Of a stretch of 13,318 nt of DNA, positions 7,611 to 13,318 are shown piece by piece (the first letter of the stretch is position 1; each line of letters starts with the position of its first letter). Source of the stretch: Gammaproteobacteria bacterium. Its GTDB lineage: Bacteria; Pseudomonadota; Gammaproteobacteria; SZUA-229. The stretch lies in the NCBI GenBank assembly GCA_011321985.1, contig DROB01000419.1, forward strand, positions 1-13,318, given 5' to 3'. The notes below the pieces were generated by a model. The model had not been told where the DNA came from. It worked only from the letters and a program-made list of their open reading frames with translations, and ran no database searches. The translations under genes were made by a program, and so were the position numbers.

Positions 7611-8912
7611 TCAGGAGGCCATCAAACCTTCCACTTCTTCAACCGTTCGTGGCAACCCCTTTGTCAGTAATTCGAAGCCATCTTTGGTCACCGCCAGGTC
7701 ATCTTCTATCCGTACCCCGATATTCCACCAGCGCTTTGCGCCACGGCTCCCTGCTGGGATATACAATCCGGGTTCGACCGTCAATACCATCCCTTTCTCC
7801 AGAAGGCGCCAGTTATCATCCACTTTATAATCACCGACATCATGCACATCCATACCCAGCCAGTGGCCTGTACGGTGCATGTAATACTTCATGTATTTTC
7901 CTTCTTTAATCAGTTGCGCGGGCTTGCCTTTTAACAGACCTATTTCCACCATGCCTTTTGTTAAAGCTTTGACCGCCGCATTATGTGGATCATTCCAGTG
8001 GTTACCCGGTTTCACTTTTGCAAAAGCCGCTTCCTGTGCTTCCAGAACCACTTCATAAATCTCACGTTGAGGGACCGTATACTTTCCGTTGACAGGAAAA
8101 GAACGGGTAATATCTGCAGCATACCCCTCATACTCAGCACCCGCGTCGATCAGAACCAGATCTTTATCTCTTAATTCCGAGTTGTTTTCGGTGTAATGCA
8201 GGATGCAGGCATTTTCACCCCCTCCTATGATCGATGAATAGGCCCAGTCCGCACCATTGCGTTTAAATTCAAAAAGAAATTCGGCCTCAAGCTCAAACTC
8301 ATTTAAACCCGGTCGGCATTTTTTCATAGCATTGATATGTGCCTGTACCGAAATTTTAGCTGCCTTGCGCATCAGGCCCAGTTCTTCGCGTGACTTATAC
8401 AGACGCATGTCATGCAACAGATATTCAAGGGAGACGAACTCGTACGGGATACGTGCACCACTACGGGATTTTTTTCGCAGGTCATTGACGCACTTCAAAA
8501 CGTGCTGATCAAACGAAGTGTTCAAGCCTATGCTGTAATACACACTTTCTCTGCCCTCCATCAGGCCCGGCAATATATCCTCCAGATCACTGATAGGATA
8601 AGCATCATCAGCATCAAAAAATTCGACAGCACCTTCCATACCATAACGACGACCATCCCATGTCTCCTTCGTTGGGTCACGGTCGCGACAGAACAGCACA
8701 TACTCGCCCTGTTTACGATTCGGGATGAGCACGATAACCGCCTCCGGTTCGTTAAAGCCACTGAGATACATGAAATCACTGTCCTGGCGAAAACCGTGCT
8801 CTACATCCCTGTTACGTACCAACGTCGGAGCCGCTGGCAGGATGGCCACCGAGTTTTCACCCATCATACGCATGAGCTGTTTGCGACGTTTTATATAGAC
8901 TTTATTGTTCAA
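7611..8912 (-). CDS. pepP: Xaa-Pro aminopeptidase (aminopeptidase P), PepP
   Basis: Di-manganese M24B peptidase that removes N-terminal residues preceding proline, cytoplasmic. The 433 residues have an N-terminal creatinase-like domain (FRQDSDFMYLSGFNEPEAV, 41-59) and the pita-bread catalytic domain. Metal ligands are visible as D256 (LIDAG), D267 (AADITRS), H350 (GHWLGMD), E380 (TVEPG) and E403 (RIEDD), with H357 in VHDVG. The start is a TTG at 8912: it precedes KRRKQLM, which aligns with the N-terminus of the Escherichia coli enzyme, and an in-frame TAG lies three codons upstream, so no longer reading is possible. First gene of the pepP-ubiH-ubiI block, as in enterics, but separated from ygfB by an insertion-like element. 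Confidence 0.96.
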   Translation of the reverse strand: MNNKVYIKRRKQLMRMMGENSVAILPAAPTLVRNRDVEHGFRQDSDFMYLSGFNEPEAVIVLIPNRKQGEYVLFCRDRDPTKETWDGRRYGMEGAVEFFDADDAYPISDLEDILPGLMEGRESVYYSIGLNTSFDQHVLKCVNDLRKKSRSGARIPYEFVSLEYLLHDMRLYKSREELGLMRKAAKISVQAHINAMKKCRPGLNEFELEAEFLFEFKRNGADWAYSSIIGGGENACILHYTENNSELRDKDLVLIDAGAEYEGYAADITRSFPVNGKYTVPQREIYEVVLEAQEAAFAKVKPGNHWNDPHNAAVKALTKGMVEIGLLKGKPAQLIKEGKYMKYYMHRTGHWLGMDVHDVGDYKVDDNWRLLEKGMVLTVEPGLYIPAGSRGAKRWWNIGVRIEDDLAVTKDGFELLTKGLPRTVEEVEGLMAS

Positions 8913-8923
8913 TTTTTTTCTCT

Positions 8924-8950
8924 AAAAAGGGGAAGACGCTGTATTCTTCC
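8924..8950 (-). terminator. Hairpin plus T-run just upstream of pepP
   Basis: On the minus strand GGAAGA (complement of 8945-8950) pairs with TCTTCC (complement of 8931-8936) around an 8-base loop, followed by CC and TTTTT. The form is that of a weak intrinsic terminator, with a 6-bp stem. It sits 12 bases before the pepP TTG start, so it would end transcripts coming from ygfB or attenuate pepP; it may also be chance. Confidence 0.35.
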
Positions 8951-9017
8951 ATAGAACAGGCGCGAATAAAAAACTTTTCGGAATTTAGAGCCAGCATGTA
9001 ATTTAAGAATATGATCC

Positions 9018-9180
9018 AGAGAGCCTCTGATCAAGTCTGAGTCGAACAGATTGTGATTAAAATACTCTGATTCAAGGCGTGGGACGCACGTAATAGCTGG
9101 ACTATTACAAAATTTCACAATGCGGAAGCAGGGCATTCTAATCACAAGATGTCGATTCATGACTTCTTCAGAGGTTCTCT
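9018..9180. mobile_element. MITE-like element with ~45-bp imperfect terminal inverted repeats
   Basis: The left end reads AGAGAGCCTCTGATCAAGTC from 9018; the right end, read inward on the minus strand from 9180, is AGAGAACCTCTGAAGAAGTC. The match continues inward through TGAGTCGA/TGAATCGA to TTGTGATTAAAAT/TTGTGATTAGAAT and CTCTGATTC/CCCTGCTTC, so the arms extend over about 55 bases with a few mismatches and small gaps. The middle holds a small perfect hairpin, TAATAG (9091-9096) against CTATTA (9102-9107). No transposase is present, so this looks like a non-autonomous or internally deleted element. No target duplication is obvious. Its right end covers two bases of the ygfB stop codon. Confidence 0.75.
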
Positions 9181-9763
9181 AGTGCACTGTCTGCGATGAC
9201 TGCAATGGCTGTAACTCTTCATAGATTAATAATGTGCCCATCCGCACATATTCACTGACCTCCATGAAAGCCACCTCATCCTCTTCATCACCTTCTTCTG
9301 CAACGGCTAGTTCAGCTTCCTCATCCACCACGTAACCGGCGCGTGATATTTCTATGATATCTTTGATTAATTCTTTACTGTCTTCGGGTAATTCAGTGTC
9401 TTCTTTTATGCCCCCGATGGCCAGGCCAAAAACAAAGCCCTGACACCAGGTTCCAAGGGCCTCGACACGCGCCTCCAGCGGCTCATCATCATCGGGCAGC
9501 ATCAATTCGAACTCACCATCGATATCATTCATCTGCTCGACGGACAACTGATGGATCTGCAACAGTTTTTTGCCGGCCTGTTGCAGCGCTTTTGTGCTCT
9601 CTTCATGTTCACCCAGCACATGTAACATCCACTGTGACGCTTCTGTCGCGCCCTGCGCGCATAACATGCCACACAACGCGCCATGCGATTCCGTTGCCCC
9701 TAAAGCGGCATCGACATCGAATAATAAACCTTCTAATTGTGAGATATCGGGAAAATGCTGCAT
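9179..9763 (-). CDS. ygfB: UPF0149 family protein YgfB
   Basis: Small acidic helical protein of the YgfB/YecA family, 194 residues, close to the usual 190. Conserved segments seen are ALCGMLCAQG (29-38), LGTWCQGFVFGLAIGG (102-117) and, near the C-terminus, the EEDEVAFMEVSEYVRMGTLL stretch followed by YEEL. In Pseudomonas aeruginosa YgfB is reported to counteract the antiterminator AlpA and so lower ampDh3 expression; no function is established in most bacteria. It precedes pepP as in Escherichia coli. The TAG stop shares two bases with the end of the adjacent insertion-like element, so the native C-terminus may have been slightly altered. It is divergent from the zapA block. Confidence 0.92.
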   Translation of the reverse strand: MQHFPDISQLEGLLFDVDAALGATESHGALCGMLCAQGATEASQWMLHVLGEHEESTKALQQAGKKLLQIHQLSVEQMNDIDGEFELMLPDDDEPLEARVEALGTWCQGFVFGLAIGGIKEDTELPEDSKELIKDIIEISRAGYVVDEEAELAVAEEGDEEDEVAFMEVSEYVRMGTLLIYEELQPLQSSQTVH

Positions 9764-9804
9764 GATTTTCGAAACGGCACAGATAAATCGTGTAAAACCG
9801 CCAG

Positions 9805-9829
9805 TTTAACATGAAATATCCGTGTTAAA
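9805..9829. promoter_or_regulatory. Dyad in the divergent ygfB / coiled-coil gene promoter region
   Basis: TTTAACA (9805-9811) and TGTTAAA (9823-9829) form a perfect 7-bp inverted repeat spaced by 11 bases, giving about two helical turns centre to centre. It lies between the divergent genes, about 14 bases upstream of the -35 box of the plus-strand promoter. A dimeric regulator operator is possible; chance in AT-rich DNA is also possible. Confidence 0.35.
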
Positions 9830-9842
9830 TGCCCTATACCAT

Positions 9843-9871
9843 TTGACCGATGACGATTCACCACCTACTAT
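9843..9871 (+). promoter_or_regulatory. Consensus-like sigma70 promoter giving a leaderless transcript
   Basis: TTGACC (9843-9848) and TACTAT (9866-9871) are separated by exactly 17 bases and each match the -35 and -10 consensus at 5 of 6 and 4 of 6 positions. The expected start of transcription, 6-7 bases beyond the -10 box, falls on or next to the A of the ATG at 9878. No Shine-Dalgarno precedes that ATG. Confidence 0.6.
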
Positions 9872-9877
9872 TGGGCC

Positions 9878-10090
9878 ATGACTGACACAATAAAAAGAAT
9901 AAACAAACTCGAAGAACAGGTCAATGAACTTCTCGATCTCTGCCAGCAACTGGGTAAAGATAATACCGATCTTCGCGCTCAACTCCAGCAACTAACTTCT
10001 GATCGCTCCAATCTGATGGAACAGAAGGAAAAAGTCCGCGTACAGGTAGAATCGATGATCACGCGTTTACGATCGATGGAAAAAGCCTGA
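9878..10090 (+). CDS. Small coiled-coil protein of the TIGR02449 type, likely ZapA partner
   Basis: 70-residue, all-helical, highly charged protein; almost the whole length reads as a coiled coil (KLEEQVNELLDLCQQL, then RAQLQQLTSDRSNLMEQ and VRVQVESMITRLRSMEKA). It resembles the family TIGR02449, whose Pseudomonas member I recall as ending in a very similar VEAMISRLKALE. It lies directly upstream of zapA, as does the coiled-coil protein ZauP of Caulobacter, which works with ZapA to focus the Z-ring. A ZapB- or ZauP-like division role is therefore inferred from context and fold, not shown by sequence. The ATG is at the predicted transcription start, so translation would be leaderless. Confidence 0.85.
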   Translation: MTDTIKRINKLEEQVNELLDLCQQLGKDNTDLRAQLQQLTSDRSNLMEQKEKVRVQVESMITRLRSMEKA

Positions 10091-10167
10091 TTAGCCTTCA
10101 ATCACCCTTCCACCTGAGAAGATCGTGGTTTAAACTCTATCAAAACACTGAATAGAGGTCCTTACAC

Positions 10168-10470
10168 GTGAGCAAAGTTGAACCCTTAACCGTAACCATT
10201 ATGGCCAAGGAATACCGCGTAGCCTGCCCGGAAGATGAGAAAGAGAGCTTACTGGCATCGGCAGACCTGCTAAATGAAAAACTCAATGAGATCAAACAGG
10301 CCGGCTCGGTCATTGGTACCGAGCGTATCGCTATTATGGCAGCGTTAAATATGAGCCATGATATCCTGAATAATCAAGCAATTACCTCTGAACATGCTGA
10401 TTTAAATCAACGTATCGAGGCCCTTTCAGAGCGTATCAACAACTCCATGCGAGATATACAGCTGGTCTAG
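10168..10470 (+). CDS. zapA: Cell division protein ZapA
   Basis: Cytoplasmic FtsZ-binding protein that crosslinks protofilaments and stabilises the Z-ring. The 100-residue product starts SKVEPLTVTIMAKEYRVACPEDE, with the compact N-terminal domain, followed by the helix GTERIAIMAALNMSHDIL (50-67) and a C-terminal coiled coil for tetramerisation. The start is GTG at 10168, backed by AGAGG at 10154-10158 nine bases upstream. It lies 77 bases after the coiled-coil gene, probably in the same transcript, and just before 6S RNA, as in Escherichia coli. Confidence 0.95.
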   Translation: MSKVEPLTVTIMAKEYRVACPEDEKESLLASADLLNEKLNEIKQAGSVIGTERIAIMAALNMSHDILNNQAITSEHADLNQRIEALSERINNSMRDIQLV

Positions 10471-10542
10471 CTTGATATTCGTCAGCTAATAGTGAATTAT
10501 TTTCACCTTATTGAGTTGATTTAAACGACACATTTCATACAA

Positions 10543-10571
10543 TAGACACATGGATACAAATAAATGTATCC
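10543..10571 (+). promoter_or_regulatory. Possible 6S RNA promoter with an overlapping dyad
   Basis: TAGACA (10543-10548) and TGTATC (10565-10570), 16 bases apart, are the best -35/-10 pair upstream of 6S RNA. They are not strong. The -10 lies inside a perfect dyad, GGATACA (10552-10558) against TGTATCC (10565-10571), with a 6-base spacer. The dyad could be an operator or coincidence. Confidence 0.3.
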
Positions 10572-10580
10572 ACCAGTTTT

Positions 10581-10769
10581 GACATCTCTGGGGTGTACGT
10601 AAGCAACCTGTTATATCCCTTGAGCCTTAAATACTGACTCCGGGAATTGGACTGTTGAGGCCGTGTGCATTACCGCTACGACGGGAAGCCTGAAGCACCA
10701 GCGCTGATTCCCACCTGAACTTACCGGTTCAAGGTCTTCAGTATTGCTACGGCATTTCCGGAGGTGTCA
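10581..10769 (+). ncRNA. ssrS: 6S RNA (SsrS)
   Basis: Regulatory RNA that mimics an open promoter and binds sigma70 RNA polymerase in stationary phase. The segment folds as a long rod. The closing stem pairs GACATCTCTGG with its 3' partner near 10759-10769, and GTAAGCAA (10598-10605) pairs with TTGCTAC (10745-10751). The 3' bubble hairpin CCTGAAC / GTTCAAGG (10714-10734) is conserved. The apical arm has GGGAAT (10642-10647) with ATTCCC (10707-10712) and TTGAGGC (10655-10661) with GCCTGAA (10688-10694). The 5' strand CCCTTGAGCC resembles the enteric sequence. The position between zapA and fau is the standard one. The ends are estimated to within a few bases. Confidence 0.92.
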
Positions 10770-10787
10770 TCTTGATTTTCAAGCCTC

Positions 10788-11399
10788 ATGCCTGACGACT
10801 CGACCGCTAACAAAAAATCCAACGCAGACATCAGGCAATCCAGACGTAACGAGAGACAATCGTTAGCAGGTCATGTACAACGCAGGCACAGTCAGTTGCT
10901 GTGCCGAAACACGGTAACACAAAAAGCATATCGCAATGCCCGACACATCGCACTATACATTGCGAGTGATGGTGAGATAGACCCTTCAGCACTCATCGAA
11001 CATGCTCGCTTCATGGGCAAAAAGCTCTATCTACCGGTACTCGCACCACTGAACGACAGCCTCTACTTCGCACCCTTTGAGAGCAATAGCCAACTGATAC
11101 TCAATCGTTACAATATCCCAGAACCCCGATGCCATCCCTCTAGCTGGAAGACAGCCAGGCAGCTGGATCTATTACTGGTGCCACTGGTTGCATTTGATGC
11201 CCATGGTAACCGCATCGGTATGGGAGGTGGTTTTTATGATCGATCACTGGCCTATCTCAGGAACAGGATGCTATGGAAAAAACCGACACTGATAGGACTC
11301 GCTCACGAACTCCAGAAAGTGGAGCAACTCAATATGCAAAGCTGGGATATTCCACTGGACTGTATTATTACCGAGGAACGGTGCTACTGCACTGGCTAA
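10788..11399 (+). CDS. fau: 5-formyltetrahydrofolate cyclo-ligase
   Basis: ATP-dependent enzyme (YgfA, also called MTHFS) that converts 5-formyltetrahydrofolate to 5,10-methenyltetrahydrofolate, returning a folate storage or dead-end form to the one-carbon pool. In Escherichia coli the gene also affects persister formation. The 203 residues contain the signature GMGGGFYDR (144-152) and the conserved LVPLVAFD (130-137) and WDIPLD (186-191). The ATG at 10788 has no nearby Shine-Dalgarno; the GGAGG at 10760-10764 is too far and belongs to the 3' arm of 6S RNA, and no in-frame upstream start avoids a stop. It is probably read through from the 6S promoter, as ssrS-ygfA in enterics. Confidence 0.93.
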   Translation: MPDDSTANKKSNADIRQSRRNERQSLAGHVQRRHSQLLCRNTVTQKAYRNARHIALYIASDGEIDPSALIEHARFMGKKLYLPVLAPLNDSLYFAPFESNSQLILNRYNIPEPRCHPSSWKTARQLDLLLVPLVAFDAHGNRIGMGGGFYDRSLAYLRNRMLWKKPTLIGLAHELQKVEQLNMQSWDIPLDCIITEERCYCTG

Positions 11400-11728
11400 G
11401 TACGTCTGTTATCCAGTCTATGCCCTACATTGCAAACCATCAAAAAATAATGATTTTCAGAATAACCTGGGTACAGGGATAATAAAATACAGTTCTCAGA
11501 TCACTGCTGTTCCGTTAACCTTGCACACAGCAAGCTAAAATCATTACTGTACATGAGATGTATCAGCATTCATGGTGTCCGAGATATGAATTGTACGCTA
11601 TTACTGTAACACGCTGTAAACCCATCCCTGTGCACTTGAATGCCGCGTCCATGCGGCATACGGTCACAGCAATAGCGTACAATTCATAACTCTCATAATT
11701 AACGGGACAGCCGTGTTCTCAGATATAG
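11400..11728. other. Convergent intergenic region between fau and ilvA
   Basis: No gene is supported. The region contains a 112-base inverted-repeat element (11581-11692) and a short direct repeat, GTTCTCAGAT, at 11492-11501 and 11715-11724. A weak hairpin, ACTGG (11391-11395) against CCAGT (11413-11417), follows the fau stop without a T-run. No classical terminator for fau or ilvA is recognisable; the large palindrome could serve both directions. Confidence 0.55.
11581..11692. mobile_element. 112-bp cruciform / MITE-like element with 30-bp inverted arms
   Basis: The arms are 11581-11610 and 11663-11692. The perfect core is TATGAATTGTACGCTATT (11585-11602) against AATAGCGTACAATTCATA (11671-11688), 18 bp, and 27 of 30 positions pair overall. 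Inside lies a second perfect hairpin, ATGCCGC (11640-11646) against GCGGCAT (11653-11659) with a 6-base loop. There is no open frame. The outermost perfect base pairs read TA...TA, which is compatible with a TA target duplication as in IS630/Tc1-type elements, but no transposase or empty site is available. It could also be a bidirectional transcript-end structure. Confidence 0.65.
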
Positions 11729-13243
11729 CTACACAGACAGGAATAGCTGATATGCAGGATTAGCCGTCTCTTCCCAGTAAGGATAAGCCAGGGTATCAAG
11801 ATATCGCACCAGCTCTTTCCTCTCACCTTCCGGTATCTGCAAACCGACCAGTACGCGACCGAATGCAGCACCGTGATTTCGATAATGAAATAAACTGATA
11901 TTCCATCGAGTACCAATTTTAGTCAAAAAGTCCAGTAGCGCTCCGGGACGCTCAGGAAACTCAAAACGATACAATACCTCATCCTCTATCGCTGCGTGCC
12001 CCCCGACCAGATGACGAACGTGCATCTTCGCCATCTCATTGTCAGTCATATCCAGTACCGGATATTTTCTGGATTTAAGCCTGGTGATCAATGCCCGGCG
12101 TTCTTTTGATCCGTCACGCAGTTGTACACCAGCAAACACCTGTGCATCATCCGCATCGGAGTAGCGATAGTTGAATTCAGTGATCCCCCGTTTGCCGATC
12201 GTCTTGCAAAAAGTTTTGAAACTACCTGGACGCTCAGGGATCGTCACCGCAAACAATGCTTCACGCTGCTCACCAATTTCGGCACGCTCAGACACGTGAC
12301 GGAGACGATCAAAGTTCATGTTCGCGCCACTATTGATAGCGATCAGCGTTTTATTACTTATCTTTTTCTGTTTAATATATTTCTTTATTCCTGCTACCGC
12401 CAGAGCACCCGCAGGTTCTGTAATCGAGCGTGTATCATCGAAGATATCTTTTATTGCGGCACATATTTCATCCGTGGTCACCGTCATCACCTGATCGACA
12501 CATTGTTTAGCGACACGAAAGGTTTCTTTACCAGCCTGTCTGACCGCCACGCCATCAGCAAAGATACCCACATGGCTCAGCACCACTCGACGATTATTAT
12601 CGAACGCTGCTGCCATGCAGGCTGCATCTGCCGGTTCGACACCGATGATCTTCGTTTTAGGACTCAGATATTTAACGATGCTACCGACACCGGCAATCAG
12701 TCCACCACCTCCGACAGGAACAAAAATGGCATCGATAAAATCAGCATGCTGCCGTACGATCTCCAGCCCGACCGTACCCTGTCCTGCTATGACATCACTA
12801 TCATCGTAAGGATGGATAAAGTCCAGTTTTTGTTTCACCGCATAATCAGTCGCATATTCACAGGCCTCGTCGTAATTGTCACCAACCAATACTGCCTTTG
12901 CTCCATAAGATTTAACCGCGTCAACTTTAATGCCGGGTGTGGTCTTGGGCATGACGATGGTAGCATTCAATCCCAGCTTCTTCGCCGCCAGGGCGACCCC
13001 TTGCGCATGATTACCCGCTGATGCCGCGATAACGCCTTTCACCTTTCTGGTTCGTGTCAACTGATATATACGATTATATGCACCGCGTAATTTAAATGAA
13101 AAAACACTCTGTAGATCCTCCCGTTTCAGCAGTATCTGATTATTCTGACGCTTGCTCAGCGTTATAGCTTGCTCCAGTGGTGTCTCTACAGCCACATCAT
13201 AAACACGGGCGGTCAGTATTTTTTCTATGTATTTGCTGGTCAT
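11729..13243 (-). CDS. ilvA: Threonine ammonia-lyase, biosynthetic (threonine deaminase)
   Basis: PLP enzyme that converts threonine to 2-oxobutanoate and ammonia, the first step of isoleucine synthesis, feedback-inhibited by isoleucine. The 504 residues match the long, regulated form. The PLP lysine is K51 in SFKLRGAYN, followed by SAGNHAQG (75-82) and the phosphate-binding PVGGGG (176-181). Two ACT-like regulatory domains follow, starting near FAVTIPERPGSF (331-342) and YRFEFPERPGALL (425-437). The ATG at 13243 gives the expected N-terminus, though no Shine-Dalgarno is evident. It is convergent with fau. In Pseudomonas the neighbour upstream is often rpiA, which could lie beyond the window. 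Confidence 0.97.
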   Translation of the reverse strand: MTSKYIEKILTARVYDVAVETPLEQAITLSKRQNNQILLKREDLQSVFSFKLRGAYNRIYQLTRTRKVKGVIAASAGNHAQGVALAAKKLGLNATIVMPKTTPGIKVDAVKSYGAKAVLVGDNYDEACEYATDYAVKQKLDFIHPYDDSDVIAGQGTVGLEIVRQHADFIDAIFVPVGGGGLIAGVGSIVKYLSPKTKIIGVEPADAACMAAAFDNNRRVVLSHVGIFADGVAVRQAGKETFRVAKQCVDQVMTVTTDEICAAIKDIFDDTRSITEPAGALAVAGIKKYIKQKKISNKTLIAINSGANMNFDRLRHVSERAEIGEQREALFAVTIPERPGSFKTFCKTIGKRGITEFNYRYSDADDAQVFAGVQLRDGSKERRALITRLKSRKYPVLDMTDNEMAKMHVRHLVGGHAAIEDEVLYRFEFPERPGALLDFLTKIGTRWNISLFHYRNHGAAFGRVLVGLQIPEGERKELVRYLDTLAYPYWEETANPAYQLFLSV

Positions 13244-13264
13244 AGGCGAAGGATAACTGGAAAG

Positions 13265-13300
13265 CGATGAATAGTGAATAGTGAACGATGAATAGATGAA
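13265..13300. repeat. Short direct repeats upstream of ilvA
   Basis: CGATGAATAG occurs at 13265-13274 and again at 13286-13295, a 21-base period, with two GTGAATA-like units between them. The repeat lies 22-57 bases upstream of the ilvA start on the minus strand. A two-turn period would suit a regulator bound on one face of the helix, but simple-sequence slippage explains it equally well. Confidence 0.4.
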
Positions 13301-13318
13301 AGAAAACCCAGCCAGACA

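Noticed and set aside
8412..8954. 180-codon open frame on the plus strand
   Set aside because: It is antisense to pepP, with no family resemblance and no start signal.
8909..9160. 83-codon open frame on the minus strand upstream of pepP
   Set aside because: It lies mostly within the inverted-repeat element and has no recognisable motif or ribosome binding site; the reading is explained by the element.
11581..11692. Integron attC site
   Set aside because: The palindrome lacks the attC R' (GTTRRRY) and R'' boxes, and no cassette context exists.
11492..11724. Direct repeat GTTCTCAGAT flanking the cruciform as a target duplication
   Set aside because: The copies lie 80 and 23 bases away from the element ends, not adjacent, so they do not fit a duplication made by its insertion.
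12122..13021. 299-codon open frame on the plus strand
   Set aside because: It is antisense to ilvA, whose reading has full family motifs; the composition (rich in H, R, C, T) is that of a shadow frame.
1..13318. CRISPR array or phage/defence island
   Set aside because: No regularly spaced direct repeats, no cas, phage or defence genes; every large reading frame belongs to a housekeeping family.

Overview
The window is a gammaproteobacterial chromosome segment of housekeeping genes. The evidence is the gene order ygfB-pepP-ubiH-ubiI, a ZapA gene followed by 6S RNA and 5-formyltetrahydrofolate cyclo-ligase, and a biosynthetic threonine deaminase with two C-terminal regulatory domains. Base composition looks moderate (near half GC by eye). 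The glycine cleavage P-protein is split into GcvPA and GcvPB rather than being the single long chain of Escherichia coli. That fits lineages such as sulfur-oxidising Chromatiales-type Gammaproteobacteria better than enterics, but the genus cannot be read from this window.

Layout, left to right. Positions 1-219 are intergenic and hold two palindromic repeat-like segments. Positions 220-4773, minus strand, are the glycine cleavage operon, transcribed gcvT-gcvH-gcvPA-gcvPB; a long inverted repeat lies between gcvH and gcvPA. Positions 4774-5126 are a 353-base leader or intergenic region with a REP-like hairpin and no recognisable glycine riboswitch. Positions 5127-8912, minus strand, are pepP-ubiH-ubiI, tightly packed: a 4-base ATGA overlap between the two ubiquinone hydroxylases and a gap of a few bases after pepP. 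Positions 8913-9178 separate pepP from ygfB and are mostly filled by a 163-base element with long imperfect terminal inverted repeats, a MITE-like insertion that ends on the ygfB stop codon. ygfB (9179-9763, minus) is divergent from a small coiled-coil gene and zapA (9878-10470, plus), followed by 6S RNA (about 10581-10769) and the cyclo-ligase gene fau. The 329-base gap between the convergent fau and ilvA holds a 112-base cruciform-type inverted-repeat element. ilvA (11729-13243, minus) closes the window.

Functionally the genes serve one-carbon and amino-acid metabolism (glycine cleavage, folate salvage, isoleucine synthesis), aerobic ubiquinone synthesis, N-terminal proline processing, and Z-ring organisation. 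The genes themselves are conventional. The less ordinary material is intergenic: at least five inverted-repeat elements of different sequence, two of them MITE-like, and a consensus-like promoter placed so that the small coiled-coil gene would be transcribed from its own start codon (leaderless). I did not find evidence for an undescribed multi-gene system here.
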